Made by a program: the position numbers and the translations under genes | Notes under the pieces: model-generated | The model's input: only the letters and a program-made list of their open reading frames with translations | Told to the model about the DNA's origin: nothing | Database searches by the model: none | Part shown: positions 26,725-36,284 of the stretch, one piece after another | How the letters are laid out: the number at the start of each line of letters is the position of its first letter | Position numbering within the stretch: position 1 is the stretch's first letter | DNA from: Brevibacterium sp. CS2 | GTDB taxonomy: Bacteria > Actinomycetota > Actinomycetes > Actinomycetales > Brevibacteriaceae | Assembly (NCBI RefSeq): GCF_005280295.1 | Contig: NZ_CP040020.1 | Coordinates: 2,976,001 to 3,040,000, forward strand | Direction of reading: 5' to 3' | Length of the DNA: 64,000 bases

Positions 26725-27216
26725 CTACCGCCGCGCCCGCTCCGCCCATGCCCGCACCGGGTCGAGCGCCGCCGGGTCGACGGCCCCGGAGTCGGTGCCG
26801 AGGAGGGCGAGGAACTGCTCGTCGGTCGCGGTGCGTCGGCGCCGCAGGCGGGTGATCGCCCCGAGCGTGTGCATCATCACCCGTTCCCGCAGGCCGAGCT
26901 CGGCCCACCGGATGCGGCCGGGGACCTGGAACACGGGAGTGTCGCCGAGGTGGGCGCGGGCCACCTCGGCCCGCCGGGAGGAGTCGATGGGCATGAGCCC
27001 GACGAGCACCGCTGCCGCCGGCTCCCCGGAGCGCCGACGCAGCTCCGCGAGGCCGGGGATGCGGCCGGCGTAGATCGGCGCGACCAGGATCACCGGCGCT
27101 CCGGCGGGGGCAGGGTCCGCGAGCGGGTGCGCCCCGGTCCCGAGGTCCGCGGCGAGGATCTCCGCATAGGATCGGGCGGTCCCGTGCTTCGAGCTGTGGA
27201 CGATGTGCCAGGGCAT
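26725..27216 (-). CDS. Flavodoxin-domain protein
   Basis: 163 residues of the flavodoxin_5 type, related to menaquinone-dependent protoporphyrinogen oxidase HemG. The N-terminal HIVHSSKHGTARSYAEILA segment is the FMN phosphate-binding loop (S-K-x-G-x-[TS]), and VILVAPIYAGRIPGL gives the second loop near residues 42-56. The rest is a helical Arg-rich tail. GGAGGAACGCC precedes the ATG. The redox partner is unknown; the position between sodA and dapB gives no clear hint. Confidence 0.75.
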   Translation of the reverse strand: MPWHIVHSSKHGTARSYAEILAADLGTGAHPLADPAPAGAPVILVAPIYAGRIPGLAELRRRSGEPAAAVLVGLMPIDSSRRAEVARAHLGDTPVFQVPGRIRWAELGLRERVMMHTLGAITRLRRRRTATDEQFLALLGTDSGAVDPAALDPVRAWAERARR

Positions 27217-27245
27217 GGCGTTCCTCCGATGCCCCTGCAGGCGAC

Positions 27246-27274
27246 TGCGGACCCCGTCGAGGACCGGGTCCGCA
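27246..27274 (-). terminator. sodA terminator hairpin
   Basis: 9-bp perfect arms (TGCGGACCC / GGGTCCGCA) around an 11-base loop, about 40 bases past the sodA stop and before the flavodoxin-like gene. Confidence 0.65.
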
Positions 27275-27312
27275 GGCGGACCGCAGGGTTCAGGTGCGGT
27301 GCGGGGTGCTCA

Positions 27313-27942
27313 TCACTTGCCGAGCAGCAGCCCCGGGGTCTGGGTGCGTGCGCGCTCGAAGCGGGCCTGCACGTCCTCCCAGTTGACGATGTTCCACCAC
27401 GCCTTGACGTAGTCGGGCTTGACGTTCTGGTAGTCGAGGTAGAACGCGTGCTCCCACATGTCGAGCTGGAGCAGCGGGATGTAGCCCACCTGGACGTTGC
27501 CCTGCTGATCGTAGAGCTGCTCGATGGTGAGGCGCTGGCCCAGGGTGTCCCAGCCGAGGATGGCCCAGCCGGAGCCCTGGATCGAGGTCGCGACACCGGT
27601 GAACTGGCCCTGGAAGGCGTCGAATCCGCCGAGCTGGTCGTCGATCGCCGCGGCGAGCTCACCGGTGGGCTTGTCGCCGCCGTCCGGGGACATGTTGTTC
27701 CAGAAGATCGAGTGGTTGACGTGGCCGCCGAGGTTGAACGACAGGTCCTTCGACAGCTTGCCGATGGTCCCGAAATCACCCTTCTCGCGGGCCTCCGCCA
27801 TCTGCTCGAGGGCGGTGTTCGCGCCCTTGACGTAGGTGGCATGGTGCTTGTCGTGATGGAGCTCCATGATCTTCGCCGAGATGTGCGGCTCGAGAGCGGC
27901 GTAGTCGTAGGGCAGCTCCGGGAGCGTGTACTGCTCAACCAT
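27313..27942 (-). CDS. sodA: Superoxide dismutase, Fe/Mn type
   Basis: Dismutates superoxide using Mn or Fe. 209 residues. The four metal ligands are present: His29 (LHHDKHH), His77 (NHSIFW), Asp161 and His165 ([12 protein letters not shown]). The residues used to tell Mn from Fe enzymes favour neither with certainty. Start ATG 27942 has AGGAGGAAAC upstream. It has its own promoter and terminator, so it is monocistronic. Confidence 0.96.
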   Translation of the reverse strand: MVEQYTLPELPYDYAALEPHISAKIMELHHDKHHATYVKGANTALEQMAEAREKGDFGTIGKLSKDLSFNLGGHVNHSIFWNNMSPDGGDKPTGELAAAIDDQLGGFDAFQGQFTGVATSIQGSGWAILGWDTLGQRLTIEQLYDQQGNVQVGYIPLLQLDMWEHAFYLDYQNVKPDYVKAWWNIVNWEDVQARFERARTQTPGLLLGK

Positions 27943-28029
27943 GTGTTTCCTCCTCATTCGGACGTGTCCGGGGCGACGTGGTCATCGACGTGGTCGTCCC
28001 GGCGCGGCAGTGTGCCGCCATGCACTTCG

Positions 28030-28058
28030 ACCCTATCGAAGGGTCCTATGCCTCACAA
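28030..28058 (-). promoter_or_regulatory. sodA promoter
   Basis: Minus strand TTGTGA (28053-28058), 17-base spacer, TAGGGT (28030-28035). The start would lie near 28023, with a leader of about 80 bases. Confidence 0.5.
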
Positions 28059-28150
28059 CGCGTTCCCACCTGGCAGTATTCCGAACGGCTCCGGCGGGCT
28101 GCCCGGCATCCCGGTCGCCGCGGGGATCTGCGGAACCGGTCCGGCGGCAC

Positions 28151-29440
28151 TCAGCCCGGCAGCTCGAAGCCGGCGCCCGGCCCGCAGGTGACGAGCGCGC
28201 GCGGACCGGCGGCGAGGCGCTCGGCGAGCGCGGTCACCTGCTCCGGCGTCACCGCCCGCACCCGGTCGATGAGCTCGGACGGGGTCTGCAGCGGCCGGCC
28301 GTAGAGCTCGGCGCGCGCCAGGCGGTTCATCCGGGCCGCCGAGCTCTCGAGGCCGAGCACGGTGGACCCGGCGACCTGGGACACGATCGCCTCGACCTCG
28401 TCGCGGCCGGGCACAGTCGTTGCCAGCCGGTCGAGCTCCGCCGCGCACAGGTCGATGACCTGCTGGGCGGAGGCCGGCGAGGTGCCCGCGTAGATCCCGA
28501 ACTGCCCGGAGTCGGCGTGGGTGCTCGCGATGCAGTGGACGCTGTAGGCGAGCCCGCGCTCCTCCCGGATCTCCTGGAACAGGCGCGAGGACATGCCGCC
28601 GCCGAGCAGCGAGTAGAGCACCGTCATGGTGAACCGCTCGTCGTCGGCCTCGGGGAGGCCGGGCATGCCGAGGATGATGCCCTGCTGCTCGGTATCCTTG
28701 ACGACGGTGTGCACCCCGCCGTGGAACTCCGGAGGTGTGCGCACCGGGCGGAGGCCGGCGCCCGGAGCGGAGGACAGCTCGGGCAGGTCGGCCGTCGCGC
28801 GGGCGACCATCTCCACCACCGCGGAGTGCTCGGCGCCGCCGGCCGCGGCGAACACGAGCCGCGGTCCGACGTAGTCGTGCGCGTAGTGGTCGAGGAGCGT
28901 CCGGTGGTCGAGTGCGCGGATCTGCTCCTTGCGCGCCCCGACCGGCCGGCCGAGCGGGTGCCCGGCGTAGACGAACTCGTCGAAGGCGTCGTAGAGCACC
29001 TCGCCGGGGTCGTCGGCACTCATCGCGAGCTCTTCGAGGATGACCCCGCGCTCGCGCTCGAACTCGCGGGCGTCGAGCGTCGAGTGGAGCACCATGTCCC
29101 ACAGCAGGGCGGTGATGTGGTCGACGTCATCGACGAGGCAGCGGGAGAAGTAGCAGGTGTACTCCTTCGCCGTCACCGCGTTGCTCTCCCCGCCGGTGCG
29201 GTCGAACTCCTCGGCGATCCGGCGGGCGGAGCGCTGCGGCGTGCCCTTGAAGAGCATGTGCTCGAGGAAGTGGGTCGACCCGGCGGCGGTCGGTGCCTCG
29301 TCGCGGGAGCCGGAGTCCACCCAGATGCCGACGGTCTCGGACTCGAGACCCGGCATGGTCTCGGAGATGACGCGGATACCACTGGGGAGGACAGAGCGGT
29401 AGACGCTGCTGCCCTCCCCCAGGAGCTGTTCGGTGATCAA
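28151..29440 (-). CDS. M16-family zinc metallopeptidase
   Basis: 429-residue pitrilysin-type protease with the inverted zinc motif HFLEH (His57, Glu60, His61), followed by the GGESNAVTAKEYTCYF segment and the C-terminal inactive half with an R-Y-like region. No signal peptide is seen, so it is probably cytoplasmic. It follows pnp on the same strand, an order conserved in actinobacteria. The only start close to the family boundary is TTG 29440, which follows the pnp stop by 9 bases. The GAGGAG in the last pnp codons, 12 bases upstream, may serve it, so translation looks coupled. Confidence 0.9.
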   Translation of the reverse strand: MITEQLLGEGSSVYRSVLPSGIRVISETMPGLESETVGIWVDSGSRDEAPTAAGSTHFLEHMLFKGTPQRSARRIAEEFDRTGGESNAVTAKEYTCYFSRCLVDDVDHITALLWDMVLHSTLDAREFERERGVILEELAMSADDPGEVLYDAFDEFVYAGHPLGRPVGARKEQIRALDHRTLLDHYAHDYVGPRLVFAAAGGAEHSAVVEMVARATADLPELSSAPGAGLRPVRTPPEFHGGVHTVVKDTEQQGIILGMPGLPEADDERFTMTVLYSLLGGGMSSRLFQEIREERGLAYSVHCIASTHADSGQFGIYAGTSPASAQQVIDLCAAELDRLATTVPGRDEVEAIVSQVAGSTVLGLESSAARMNRLARAELYGRPLQTPSELIDRVRAVTPEQVTALAERLAAGPRALVTCGPGAGFELPG

Positions 29441-29449
29441 ACCGGCGGC

Positions 29450-31681
29450 TTACTCCTCGGCCCCGGCGGCGTCCTGGCCGCTCTCGGCGTCGTCCTCATC
29501 GGTGACGGGGACGAGCGAGAGCTTGCCGCGGTCGTCGACCTTGGTGATCTCGACCTGGATCTTCTGACCCACGGACACGACGTCCTCGACATCCTCGACG
29601 CGCTTGCCGTCGTTGAGCTTGCGCAGCTCGGAGATGTGGAGCAGGCCGTCCTTGCCGGGGCTCAGCGACACGAAGGCGCCGAAGGACATGCACTTGACCA
29701 CGGTGCCGAGGTAGCGCTCGCCGACCTCGGGGACCTGCGGGTTGGCGATCGCGTTGATCGCCGAGCGCGCGGCGTCGGCGGCCGGACCGTCGGTCGCCCC
29801 GATGAGCACGGTGCCGTCGTCCTCGATGCTGATCTCCGCTCCGGTGTCCTCCTGGATCTGGTTGATCATCTTGCCCTTGGGGCCGATGACCTCGCCGATC
29901 TTGTCGACCGGGATGCGCACCGAGATGATGCGCGGCGCGGTCGGCGCCATCTCCGCCGGCCCGTCGATCGCCGCGGCGATGACCTCGAGGATGACGTCGC
30001 GGGCCTCCTTCGCCTGCTTGAGCGCAGCGGTGAGCACGGCCGCCGGGAGTCCGTCGAGCTTGGTGTCGAGCTGGATCGCGGTGATGTACTCCGAGGTGCC
30101 GGCGACCTTGAAGTCCATGTCGCCGAAGGCGTCCTCGGCGCCGAGGATGTCGGTGAGCGCGGCGTAGGCCGTCTGCGGGCCGCTGTCGGTCTGGACGACG
30201 TCGGACACGAGGCCCATCGCGATGCCGGCCACGGGGGCCCGCAGCGGCACACCGGCGTTGAACATCGACAGGGTCGAGGCGCAGACGGAGCCCATTGAGG
30301 TCGAGCCGTTGGAGCCGAGCGCCTCGGACACCTGGCGGATCGCGTAGGGGAACTCCTCACGCGTGGGCAGCACCGGGACGAGGGCGCGCTCGGCGAGCGC
30401 GCCGTGGCCGATCTCGCGGCGCTTGGGGCTGCCGACGCGACCGGTCTCGCCGGTGGAGTACGGCGGGAAGTTGTAGTGGTGGAGGTAGCGCTTGCGCGTC
30501 ACCGGCGACAGCGAGTCGATCTGCTGCTCGAGCTTGAGCATGTTGAGCGTGGTGACGCCGAGGATCTGGGTCTCGCCGCGCTCGAACAGGGCCGAGCCGT
30601 GGACGCGCGGGAGCACGCCGACCTCGGCGGTGAGCGGCCGGATGTCCTTGAGGCCGCGGCCGTCGATGCGCACCTGCTCGGTGAGGATCCGCTGCCGCAC
30701 GACCTTCTTGGTCAGCGCGTTGAGGGCGCCCGCGATCTCCTTCTCGCGGCCGGCGTACTTCTCGCCGAGCTCGCTGAAGAGGGTGTCGAGGAGGGCGTCG
30801 CCGGCGGCTTCGCGCTCCTGCTTGTCCGCGATCTGGAAGTTCTTCGTCTGCTGCTCGAAGGCGAGCTTCTCGACGTCGGCGTAGACGTCGTCCTGGTACT
30901 CACGGAAGACCGGGAACTCGACGGTCGGCTTCGCGGCCTTGTCGGCGAGCTCCTGCTGGGCGCGGACGAGTTCGCGGATGAAGGGCTTGGCGGCCTCGAT
31001 GCCGTCGGCGACGATCTCCTCGGTCGGCGCGGTGGCGCCGCCCTGGACGAGATCCCAGGACTGCTCCGTGGCCTCGGCCTCGACCATCATGATCGCGACG
31101 TCGTCACCGACGACGCGGCCGGCGATCGCCATGTCGAAGGTGGCGTCCTGCAGCTGCGAGTAGTTGGGGAACGCGACCCACTGGTCCTCGATGAGCGCGA
31201 CGCGCACACCGCCGATCGGGCCGGAGAAGGGCAGGCCGGAGAGCTGCGTCGACAGCGAGGCGGCGTTGATCGCCAGGGTGTCGTAGATGTGGTCGGGGTG
31301 GATCGACATCACCGTGACGACGACCTGCACCTCGTTGCGCAGGCCCTTGACGAAGGACGGGCGCAGCGGGCGGTCGATGAGGCGGCAGGTGAGGATCGCG
31401 TCCGTCGAGGGACGGCCCTCGCGGCGGAAGAAGGAGCCGGGGATGCGGCCGGCGGCGTACATCCGCTCCTCGACGTCCACGGTGAGGGGGAAGAAGTCGA
31501 AGTGCTCCTTCGGGGACTTGCCGGCGGTGGTGGCCGACATGAGCATGGTCTCGTCGTCGAGGTAGGCGACGGCGGTGCCGGCGGCCTGCTGCGCGAGGCG
31601 TCCGGTCTCGAACCGGACGGTGTGGGAGCCGAAGCGCCCGTTGTCGATGTGTGCGACTGCTGATTCGGGATTGAGGCCCAA
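29450..31681 (-). CDS. pnp: Polyribonucleotide nucleotidyltransferase
   Basis: 3'-5' phosphorolytic RNase and component of RNA turnover; in actinobacteria also linked to antibiotic-type nucleotide synthesis. 743 residues: two RNase PH domains with a helical insert, a KH domain ([19 protein letters not shown]) near 585-645 and an S1 domain ([27 protein letters not shown]) near 660-725, then an acidic tail. The start is TTG 31681 with GGAG 5 bases upstream; no nearby ATG fits. It is separated from rpsO by 340 bases including a strong terminator, so it probably has its own promoter. Confidence 0.96.
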   Translation of the reverse strand: MGLNPESAVAHIDNGRFGSHTVRFETGRLAQQAAGTAVAYLDDETMLMSATTAGKSPKEHFDFFPLTVDVEERMYAAGRIPGSFFRREGRPSTDAILTCRLIDRPLRPSFVKGLRNEVQVVVTVMSIHPDHIYDTLAINAASLSTQLSGLPFSGPIGGVRVALIEDQWVAFPNYSQLQDATFDMAIAGRVVGDDVAIMMVEAEATEQSWDLVQGGATAPTEEIVADGIEAAKPFIRELVRAQQELADKAAKPTVEFPVFREYQDDVYADVEKLAFEQQTKNFQIADKQEREAAGDALLDTLFSELGEKYAGREKEIAGALNALTKKVVRQRILTEQVRIDGRGLKDIRPLTAEVGVLPRVHGSALFERGETQILGVTTLNMLKLEQQIDSLSPVTRKRYLHHYNFPPYSTGETGRVGSPKRREIGHGALAERALVPVLPTREEFPYAIRQVSEALGSNGSTSMGSVCASTLSMFNAGVPLRAPVAGIAMGLVSDVVQTDSGPQTAYAALTDILGAEDAFGDMDFKVAGTSEYITAIQLDTKLDGLPAAVLTAALKQAKEARDVILEVIAAAIDGPAEMAPTAPRIISVRIPVDKIGEVIGPKGKMINQIQEDTGAEISIEDDGTVLIGATDGPAADAARSAINAIANPQVPEVGERYLGTVVKCMSFGAFVSLSPGKDGLLHISELRKLNDGKRVEDVEDVVSVGQKIQVEITKVDDRGKLSLVPVTDEDDAESGQDAAGAEE

Positions 31682-32021
31682 GTGAGCTCCGTTCTACGTG
31701 CGCACGCCGGATCCGGCGGTGCGCGTGGGGTGGACCGCCGCGGTCGGTGCGCACGGATTGCGCACCCGGTGATTCGGCCCGGTCATCGATCGAGGCCCAC
31801 GCATTCTCTGTGCTGCGGAGGCCACTACCGATCACCGGCGACGCCGATCCGGCGGGCTCTGACCGTGCCAGTCTATCAAGTGAGGCCGCCGGAGCCGACC
31901 GGCCTGTGCCGGCACCCGACAGCGGGCACGCAGGACCCGGATGAATGACACAGGACCCGCTGAGATCTCAGCGGGTCCTGTGGCTTCGGCGCGGTCCGGA
32001 TGGACCGCTGCGATCATGCGA
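31682..32021 (-). other. rpsO-pnp intergenic leader region
   Basis: 340 bases. Apart from the 34-bp palindrome near the rpsO end, it probably holds the pnp promoter and leader. A minus-strand TAGACT near 31872-31877 is a possible -10 element without a good -35. Leaders of pnp are often sites of RNase-based autocontrol; I see no other strong hairpin here. Confidence 0.4.
31949..31982 (-). terminator. rpsO terminator, perfect 34-bp palindrome
   Basis: 17-base perfect arms (CACAGGACCCGCTGAGA and its complement) with no spare loop bases. It lies 40 bases past the rpsO stop and before pnp. There is no U-run. Confidence 0.8.
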
Positions 32022-32291
32022 TCAGCGGCGCAGGCCGAGGCGCGCGATGAGCGCGCGGTAGCGCTCGATGTCGACCTTCTGCAGGTAGCCGAGCAGACGG
32101 CGACGGTGGCCGACGAGCAGCAGCAGGCCCCGGCGCGAGTGGTGGTCGTGCTTGTGCTCCTTGAAGTGCTCGGTCAGATCCTTGATGCGACGGGTGAGCA
32201 CGGCGACCTGGACCTCGGGGGATCCGGTGTCGCCTTCGTGGATTGCGTATTCCTTGATGATCTCCTGCTTGATCTTGGGATCAAGAGCCAT
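32022..32291 (-). CDS. rpsO: 30S ribosomal protein S15
   Basis: 89 residues, the universal length. It matches S15 from end to end, including the [14 protein letters not shown] and [21 protein letters not shown] segments that contact 16S rRNA helix 22 and the three-way junction. GGAGGAGACATCC precedes the ATG. The 86 bases upstream contain a run of six U on the minus strand after ribF and a possible -10 (TAGGCT) at the very end of ribF, so rpsO may have its own promoter. Confidence 0.98.
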   Translation of the reverse strand: MALDPKIKQEIIKEYAIHEGDTGSPEVQVAVLTRRIKDLTEHFKEHKHDHHSRRGLLLLVGHRRRLLGYLQKVDIERYRALIARLGLRR

Positions 32292-32377
32292 GGATGTCTC
32301 CTCCGGGTCGTTGCGCGGCGCCCCGACCTCGTGTCGTGAGCACTGTGGAACCGCGGCCGGCTGTGAAAAAACGGCGT

Positions 32378-33316
32378 CTACGAGCCTAGCACAGCGCGGA
32401 CGTCGTCGATGTCCCGGTGCATCTGGGCGATGAGGGCGTCCATCCCGTCAAAGGTGACCTGGCCGCGGATGCGCTCGATGAACTCGAGCGTCATCCCGGA
32501 TCCGTAGACGTCGAGGTCGGGGAACGCGACGTCGACGATGTGGGCCTCGACCCGCCGTTCGGCACCGTCGAAGGTCGGGTTGGTGCCGATCGAGATCGCC
32601 GCCGGGTAGCGCTCGGGGTCCGCGTCGAAGAAGGCCCAGCCGGCGTAGACGCCGTCGGCCGGGACGAGCCCGGCGGAGTCCGGGGACAGGTTGGCGGTGG
32701 GGAATCCCATCTCGCGGCCGCGGGCGTCGCCGTGCACGACGGTGCCGTTCACGGTGTGCGGGCTGCCGAGCATCTCCGCGGCCGCCCGGACGTCGCCCTC
32801 GCGGAGCAGGCGGCGGACCTCGGTCGAGGAGAAGCGACCGTGCTCGCCGACATCGTCGATGGTGACGACCTCGAAGCCGTAGGTGCGTGCCAGAGTGCGC
32901 AGGGTGTCGATGCTGCCGGCGTTGTCGCGGCCGAACCGGACGTCCTGTCCGACGGCGACGAGGCGCGCGCCGAGCCCCTCGACGAGGTAGTCGCGGACGA
33001 ACTCCTCCGGGGTCTGGGCGGCGAAGTCGAGGGAGTAGCGCTGGACGAGCACGGCGTCGATGCCGGTCTCCGACATCCGGGCGAGACGGTCGGTGAGCGC
33101 GCCGATGAGCTCAGCCGGGGTGTCCGGCCGGTGCACGGTCTGCGGATGGGGGTCGAAAGTCACGGCGATCGACTTGAGCGAGCGCCGGCGGGCGAGATCG
33201 CCGAGATCGCCGAGGACGGCCCGGTGACCGCGGTGCACCCCGTCGAAGTTCCCCAGGGTCACTGCCGTGGGACCGAACCCCGCGGGGATGCGGTCGAGCT
33301 CCCAGAAAACTTCCAC
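32378..33316 (-). CDS. ribF: Bifunctional riboflavin kinase/FAD synthetase
   Basis: Makes FMN and then FAD. 312 residues: an N-terminal FMN adenylyltransferase domain with the nucleotidyltransferase motif [12 protein letters not shown] (residues 21-32) and a C-terminal riboflavin kinase domain with [11 protein letters not shown] near 208-218. The start is GTG 33316 with AAGGACGG upstream. It follows truB on the same strand after 208 bases that show no convincing structure. No FMN riboswitch is seen. Confidence 0.95.
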   Translation of the reverse strand: MEVFWELDRIPAGFGPTAVTLGNFDGVHRGHRAVLGDLGDLARRRSLKSIAVTFDPHPQTVHRPDTPAELIGALTDRLARMSETGIDAVLVQRYSLDFAAQTPEEFVRDYLVEGLGARLVAVGQDVRFGRDNAGSIDTLRTLARTYGFEVVTIDDVGEHGRFSSTEVRRLLREGDVRAAAEMLGSPHTVNGTVVHGDARGREMGFPTANLSPDSAGLVPADGVYAGWAFFDADPERYPAAISIGTNPTFDGAERRVEAHIVDVAFPDLDVYGSGMTLEFIERIRGQVTFDGMDALIAQMHRDIDDVRAVLGS

Positions 33317-33524
33317 GTCCGTCCTTCCCAGCGCGAATACCCGGTTCAGGTTACCGCATCACCACCGCAGCGCTAGCTCCAGGATGCCGCTACCCGAGGC
33401 GATGAGGAGCCAGGCGAACGACCCGATGCAGACTCGACAGACGCTCGTCGTGCTGAGCAACGATCCGAATCCGACCTCATGCGACATCGGGCTCATTCAT
33501 GCGCGGCCGGCCGCGGCCCGGGTC

Positions 33525-34457
33525 TCAGCCGTCGGCGCGACCCGGCACCGTGATGCCGGTGGCGGACTTGAAGCGACCCTCGCGCCGCTCGAGGACCGCG
33601 ATGAGCTCACCACCGGCGATCCCGGCCCAGTGCCCGCCCGATGCCGCGGGTGCCGTGTCGAGGTCGACGAACTTCCCCTGCATGAGCGCGGTCGCCGTCT
33701 CCCGGTCCAGGTCGATCACCGGCAGCACGCGCGCGGCCGCCTCGGCGAGCGGCATGAGGGCGGGCGACGGAGCCGACGCGGGGTCCTGAGGCAGCTCGAC
33801 CGCCCCGGACAGGTCGAACGCACCCACCCGGGTGCGGCGCAGTGCGACGAGGTGGCCGTGGACGCCGAGGTCGCGCCCGAGGTCACGGGCGAGCGCCCGG
33901 ATGTACGTGCCCGAGGAGCAGGTCACCTCGACGTCGACGTCGACGTGCCCGCGGCCCGCTTCGTCCTCCCCCGGACGGATCGCGCCGACGGCGAACGCGG
34001 ACACCGTGACCGGGCGCGCCCGCAGCTCGACCTGCTCGCCGGCGCGCACCCGGGCGTAGGAGCGCACGCCGTCGACCTTGATCGCGGACACCGCGCTCGG
34101 CACCTGCTCGATGTCCCCGGTGAGCGCGGCCGCCCCGGCGCGGATCCGCTCCTCGGTCACCCGGGCGAGGTCCGCGGGGTCGGCGAAGACGTCCGGGGCG
34201 GAGTCGGCGTCGTCGGTCGGCGTCGAGGATCCGAGCCGTATCGTCGCGGTGTAGGTCTTGTCCGCCCCGACGATGTACGTCAGCAGCTTGGTCCCGCGCC
34301 CGAGCCCGAGCACGAGCACCCCAGTGGCCATGGGGTCGAGCGTGCCGGCGTGCCCGACCTTGCGCGTGCCGAACCACTTGCGCACCCGCGAGACCACCCC
34401 GTGGCTGGTGATGCCCTGGGGCTTGTCGATGATGAGCATGCCGGTGTTCGGGTCCAT
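33525..34457 (-). CDS. truB: tRNA pseudouridine(55) synthase
   Basis: Makes pseudouridine-55 in the T loop of tRNAs. 310 residues. The catalytic Asp41 lies in HAGTLDPMATGVL. The KTYTATIRLG and SAIKVDGVRSYARVRAGE motifs and the SSGTYIRALARDLG segment follow in the family order. A C-terminal PUA-like domain is present, as in actinobacterial TruB. It precedes ribF; the Ser-rich secreted protein gene upstream ends in a terminator, so truB-ribF likely starts its own transcript. Confidence 0.95.
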   Translation of the reverse strand: MDPNTGMLIIDKPQGITSHGVVSRVRKWFGTRKVGHAGTLDPMATGVLVLGLGRGTKLLTYIVGADKTYTATIRLGSSTPTDDADSAPDVFADPADLARVTEERIRAGAAALTGDIEQVPSAVSAIKVDGVRSYARVRAGEQVELRARPVTVSAFAVGAIRPGEDEAGRGHVDVDVEVTCSSGTYIRALARDLGRDLGVHGHLVALRRTRVGAFDLSGAVELPQDPASAPSPALMPLAEAAARVLPVIDLDRETATALMQGKFVDLDTAPAASGGHWAGIAGGELIAVLERREGRFKSATGITVPGRADG

Positions 34458-34500
34458 GACCGTCCTGTCGCTGGGGAGATCGCGCCCGCCGTGAATGGGA

Positions 34501-34535
34501 GAACCGCTGCGCCGAGGGTATCAGCGCAGCGGTTC
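34501..34535 (-). terminator. Terminator after secreted Ser-rich protein gene
   Basis: Perfect 12-bp arms GAACCGCTGCGC / GCGCAGCGGTTC around an 11-base loop. Confidence 0.75.
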
Positions 34536-34576
34536 CGCCGCCGTGCGGGTCCGGCCCGGGTGGGGGCCGGAGGACA

Positions 34577-35545
34577 TCACTGGAAGGAGATGTGCACGTG
34601 GTCGTAGTGATTGGCCGTGACGGAGCCGCGATCCGACATCGGGCGCCCCTTCCAGCCGGTGTAGGAGGCAAAGATCTTCTGCTCCCGGATCACGTACTCG
34701 ATGTTGAGCTCGGACTTGTTCGCGATGAGGTACTCGGTGATGCGGTCGCCGGTCGAGCCGGTGATCATCACGTCGACGGCGTTGCCGGAGTGGTGGTCCG
34801 AGCCCGGGTCGTTGCGGCGGCCGCCGTAGGACTTGACCTCCGGGAAGGCCGCGCAGACCGCACGGTAGCCCTTCTTCGCATTGGCGGTGAGGCCGGACTC
34901 GATCGAGGACGACACCGAGCACGGCGAGTTCGACACGCCCTCGGACGAGGAGCCGGACGACGACTCGTCGGAGGACTCCTTCGAGGAGCCGGACGACGAC
35001 TCGTCGGAGGACTCCTTCGAGGAGCCCGAGGCGGTCTCACCGGAGCGGTCGCTCGAGCGCGAGCTCGACTCCGTGCGCTCCTTCGACTTCGACTTCGACT
35101 CCGAGGGGGTCGGCTCGGGCTCCGGGGTGGGGAGCTTCGCCTCGGTCTTCGCTTCCGACGTGTAGTTCGGGTCGTCCTTGAGGGACTCGAAGTACTCCTC
35201 GGCGGCCTTGTCCCAGTGCTCCTGCTCGGCGGCCTCGTCGACCGCGGGGGTCTCCTCGGGCGCCTCGGCGGGCGGGGCGGTGGCCTGGTTCTCGGCCTTG
35301 ACGACGCCGGCGTTCTCGTCCGGCGCGAAGGCGAAGGAGGAGGCGACGATCGCGGTGGTCGCGGCGGCCGGCAGCGCGATCGCGGCGACCATCGGCCGAC
35401 GCTTGACCGTCTTGAGAACTCCGGTCGCGGTGTTCGGTTCGGCGCTGTGACGCCCCGAAGACTTGCGTCCCATGGCGGAGATGTCACGGACGAGAGTCCG
35501 TGCGTTCGCGCCCCAGGAGGGCTTCGGATCAGAGTGCTTACCCAA
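34577..35545 (-). CDS. Secreted Ser-rich protein with C-terminal peptidase-like domain
   Basis: 322 residues. One hydrophobic segment (about 53-72, AAIALPAAATTAIVASS) makes a signal peptide or anchor after a long basic N-terminus. A Pro/Glu then Ser/Glu/Lys-rich linker spans about 85-205, with an 11-12 residue unit (GSSKESSDESSS) repeated. The C-terminal domain of about 115 residues carries YGGRRNDPGSDHHSGNAVDV and NHYDHVHISF. This pattern resembles the ARB_07466-type domain of actinobacterial cell-wall proteins and M15-like peptidases (His/Asp pairs). It probably acts at the cell wall. A good promoter and its own terminator flank it. Confidence 0.75.
   Translation of the reverse strand: MGKHSDPKPSWGANARTLVRDISAMGRKSSGRHSAEPNTATGVLKTVKRRPMVAAIALPAAATTAIVASSFAFAPDENAGVVKAENQATAPPAEAPEETPAVDEAAEQEHWDKAAEEYFESLKDDPNYTSEAKTEAKLPTPEPEPTPSESKSKSKERTESSSRSSDRSGETASGSSKESSDESSSGSSKESSDESSSGSSSEGVSNSPCSVSSSIESGLTANAKKGYRAVCAAFPEVKSYGGRRNDPGSDHHSGNAVDVMITGSTGDRITEYLIANKSELNIEYVIREQKIFASYTGWKGRPMSDRGSVTANHYDHVHISFQ
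34946..35026 (-). repeat. 36-bp tandem repeat, about 2.25 copies
   Basis: Two exact 36-base copies at 34946-34981 and 34982-35017, and the first 9 bases of a third. The length is a multiple of three and encodes the Ser/Glu/Asp linker repeat, so copy number can change without a frameshift. Confidence 0.9.
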
Positions 35546-35592
35546 TTCGACTGTCCCTTAACAAAGTTGTAATCGTTCCGTGATCTCAACCG

Positions 35593-35621
35593 AGTGTAGC
35601 CGGGATTCCGGTGATGACAAA
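35593..35621 (-). promoter_or_regulatory. Promoter of secreted Ser-rich protein gene
   Basis: Minus strand TTTGTC (35616-35621), 17-base spacer, TACACT (35593-35598). The leader would be about 40 bases and is A/T-rich compared with the surroundings. Confidence 0.55.
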
Positions 35622-35685
35622 ACGATAACGACACCTCGTTTCCGTGACATCGATCGCACCCCGGCTGACGAGGCGGAACGCACGC

Positions 35686-35715
35686 GTCCCCCGATCCGGT
35701 GCGGGATCGGGGGAC
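35686..35715 (-). terminator. Terminator of the infB-rbfA transcript
   Basis: Perfect 12-bp arms GTCCCCCGATCC / GGATCGGGGGAC with a 6-base loop, 40 bases past the rbfA stop. Confidence 0.75.
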
Positions 35716-35754
35716 GGGACCGGAGCGGCGTGCGGAGCCGGCCGCGGCCTGTGA

Positions 35755-36210
35755 TCAGGACCCTGCGGTCTGCTCGCCCTCGTCGTCCTCGGCCTTGGGC
35801 CTGCGGTACGGGTCGGCGTCACCGGCAGGCTTCGCCTGTGCGGCGAGCCGGGCCACCTCGGCGTCGTGCGCGGCGGCCTTGGCGAGCAGCTCGTCGAGCT
35901 CCGCGGCCGCAGCCGGCACCTGGTCGGCGACGAACTCCAGCGTCGGGGTGAGCCGGATCTGCAGACCCTTGCCGACCTCGGACCGGAGCAGCCCCTTCGC
36001 GGAGTTCAGCGCCGCCTGCGTCGACGCCAGCTGCTCGTCGTCGCCGTAGACGGTGTAGAACACCGTCGCGTGCTGCAGGTCACCGGTCACCCGCACATCG
36101 GTGACGGTGACGAACCCGAGGCGCGGGTCCTTGACCCGCTTCTCGAGCGTGCGGGCGACGATCACCTGGATCCGGTCGGCGATCTTCCTGGCGCGTGTGG
36201 GATCGGCCAT
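35755..36210 (-). CDS. rbfA: Ribosome-binding factor A
   Basis: Small KH-fold factor that matures the 5' end of 16S rRNA in the 30S subunit. 151 residues with the family start [19 protein letters not shown], the [30 protein letters not shown] core, and an Asp/Glu-rich tail. ATG 36210 has AAGGA upstream; longer in-frame starts would add a non-homologous basic segment. It lies 74 bases after infB, with a strong hairpin in that gap. Confidence 0.94.
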   Translation of the reverse strand: MADPTRARKIADRIQVIVARTLEKRVKDPRLGFVTVTDVRVTGDLQHATVFYTVYGDDEQLASTQAALNSAKGLLRSEVGKGLQIRLTPTLEFVADQVPAAAAELDELLAKAAAHDAEVARLAAQAKPAGDADPYRRPKAEDDEGEQTAGS

Positions 36211-36229
36211 GATGGTCCTTTCATCGGAG

Positions 36230-36262
36230 CCGCGCACGGGCTGCGGTGCAGCCCGTGCGCGG
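36230..36262 (-). terminator. Hairpin between infB and rbfA
   Basis: Perfect 15-bp stem (CCGCGCACGGGCTGC and complement) with a 3-base loop, ending about 20 bases before the rbfA start. It may be an attenuator, a processing site, or a stabiliser of the infB 3' end. Confidence 0.55.
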
Positions 36263-36284
36263 ATCGGTCGGAGCGGGCGCGAGG

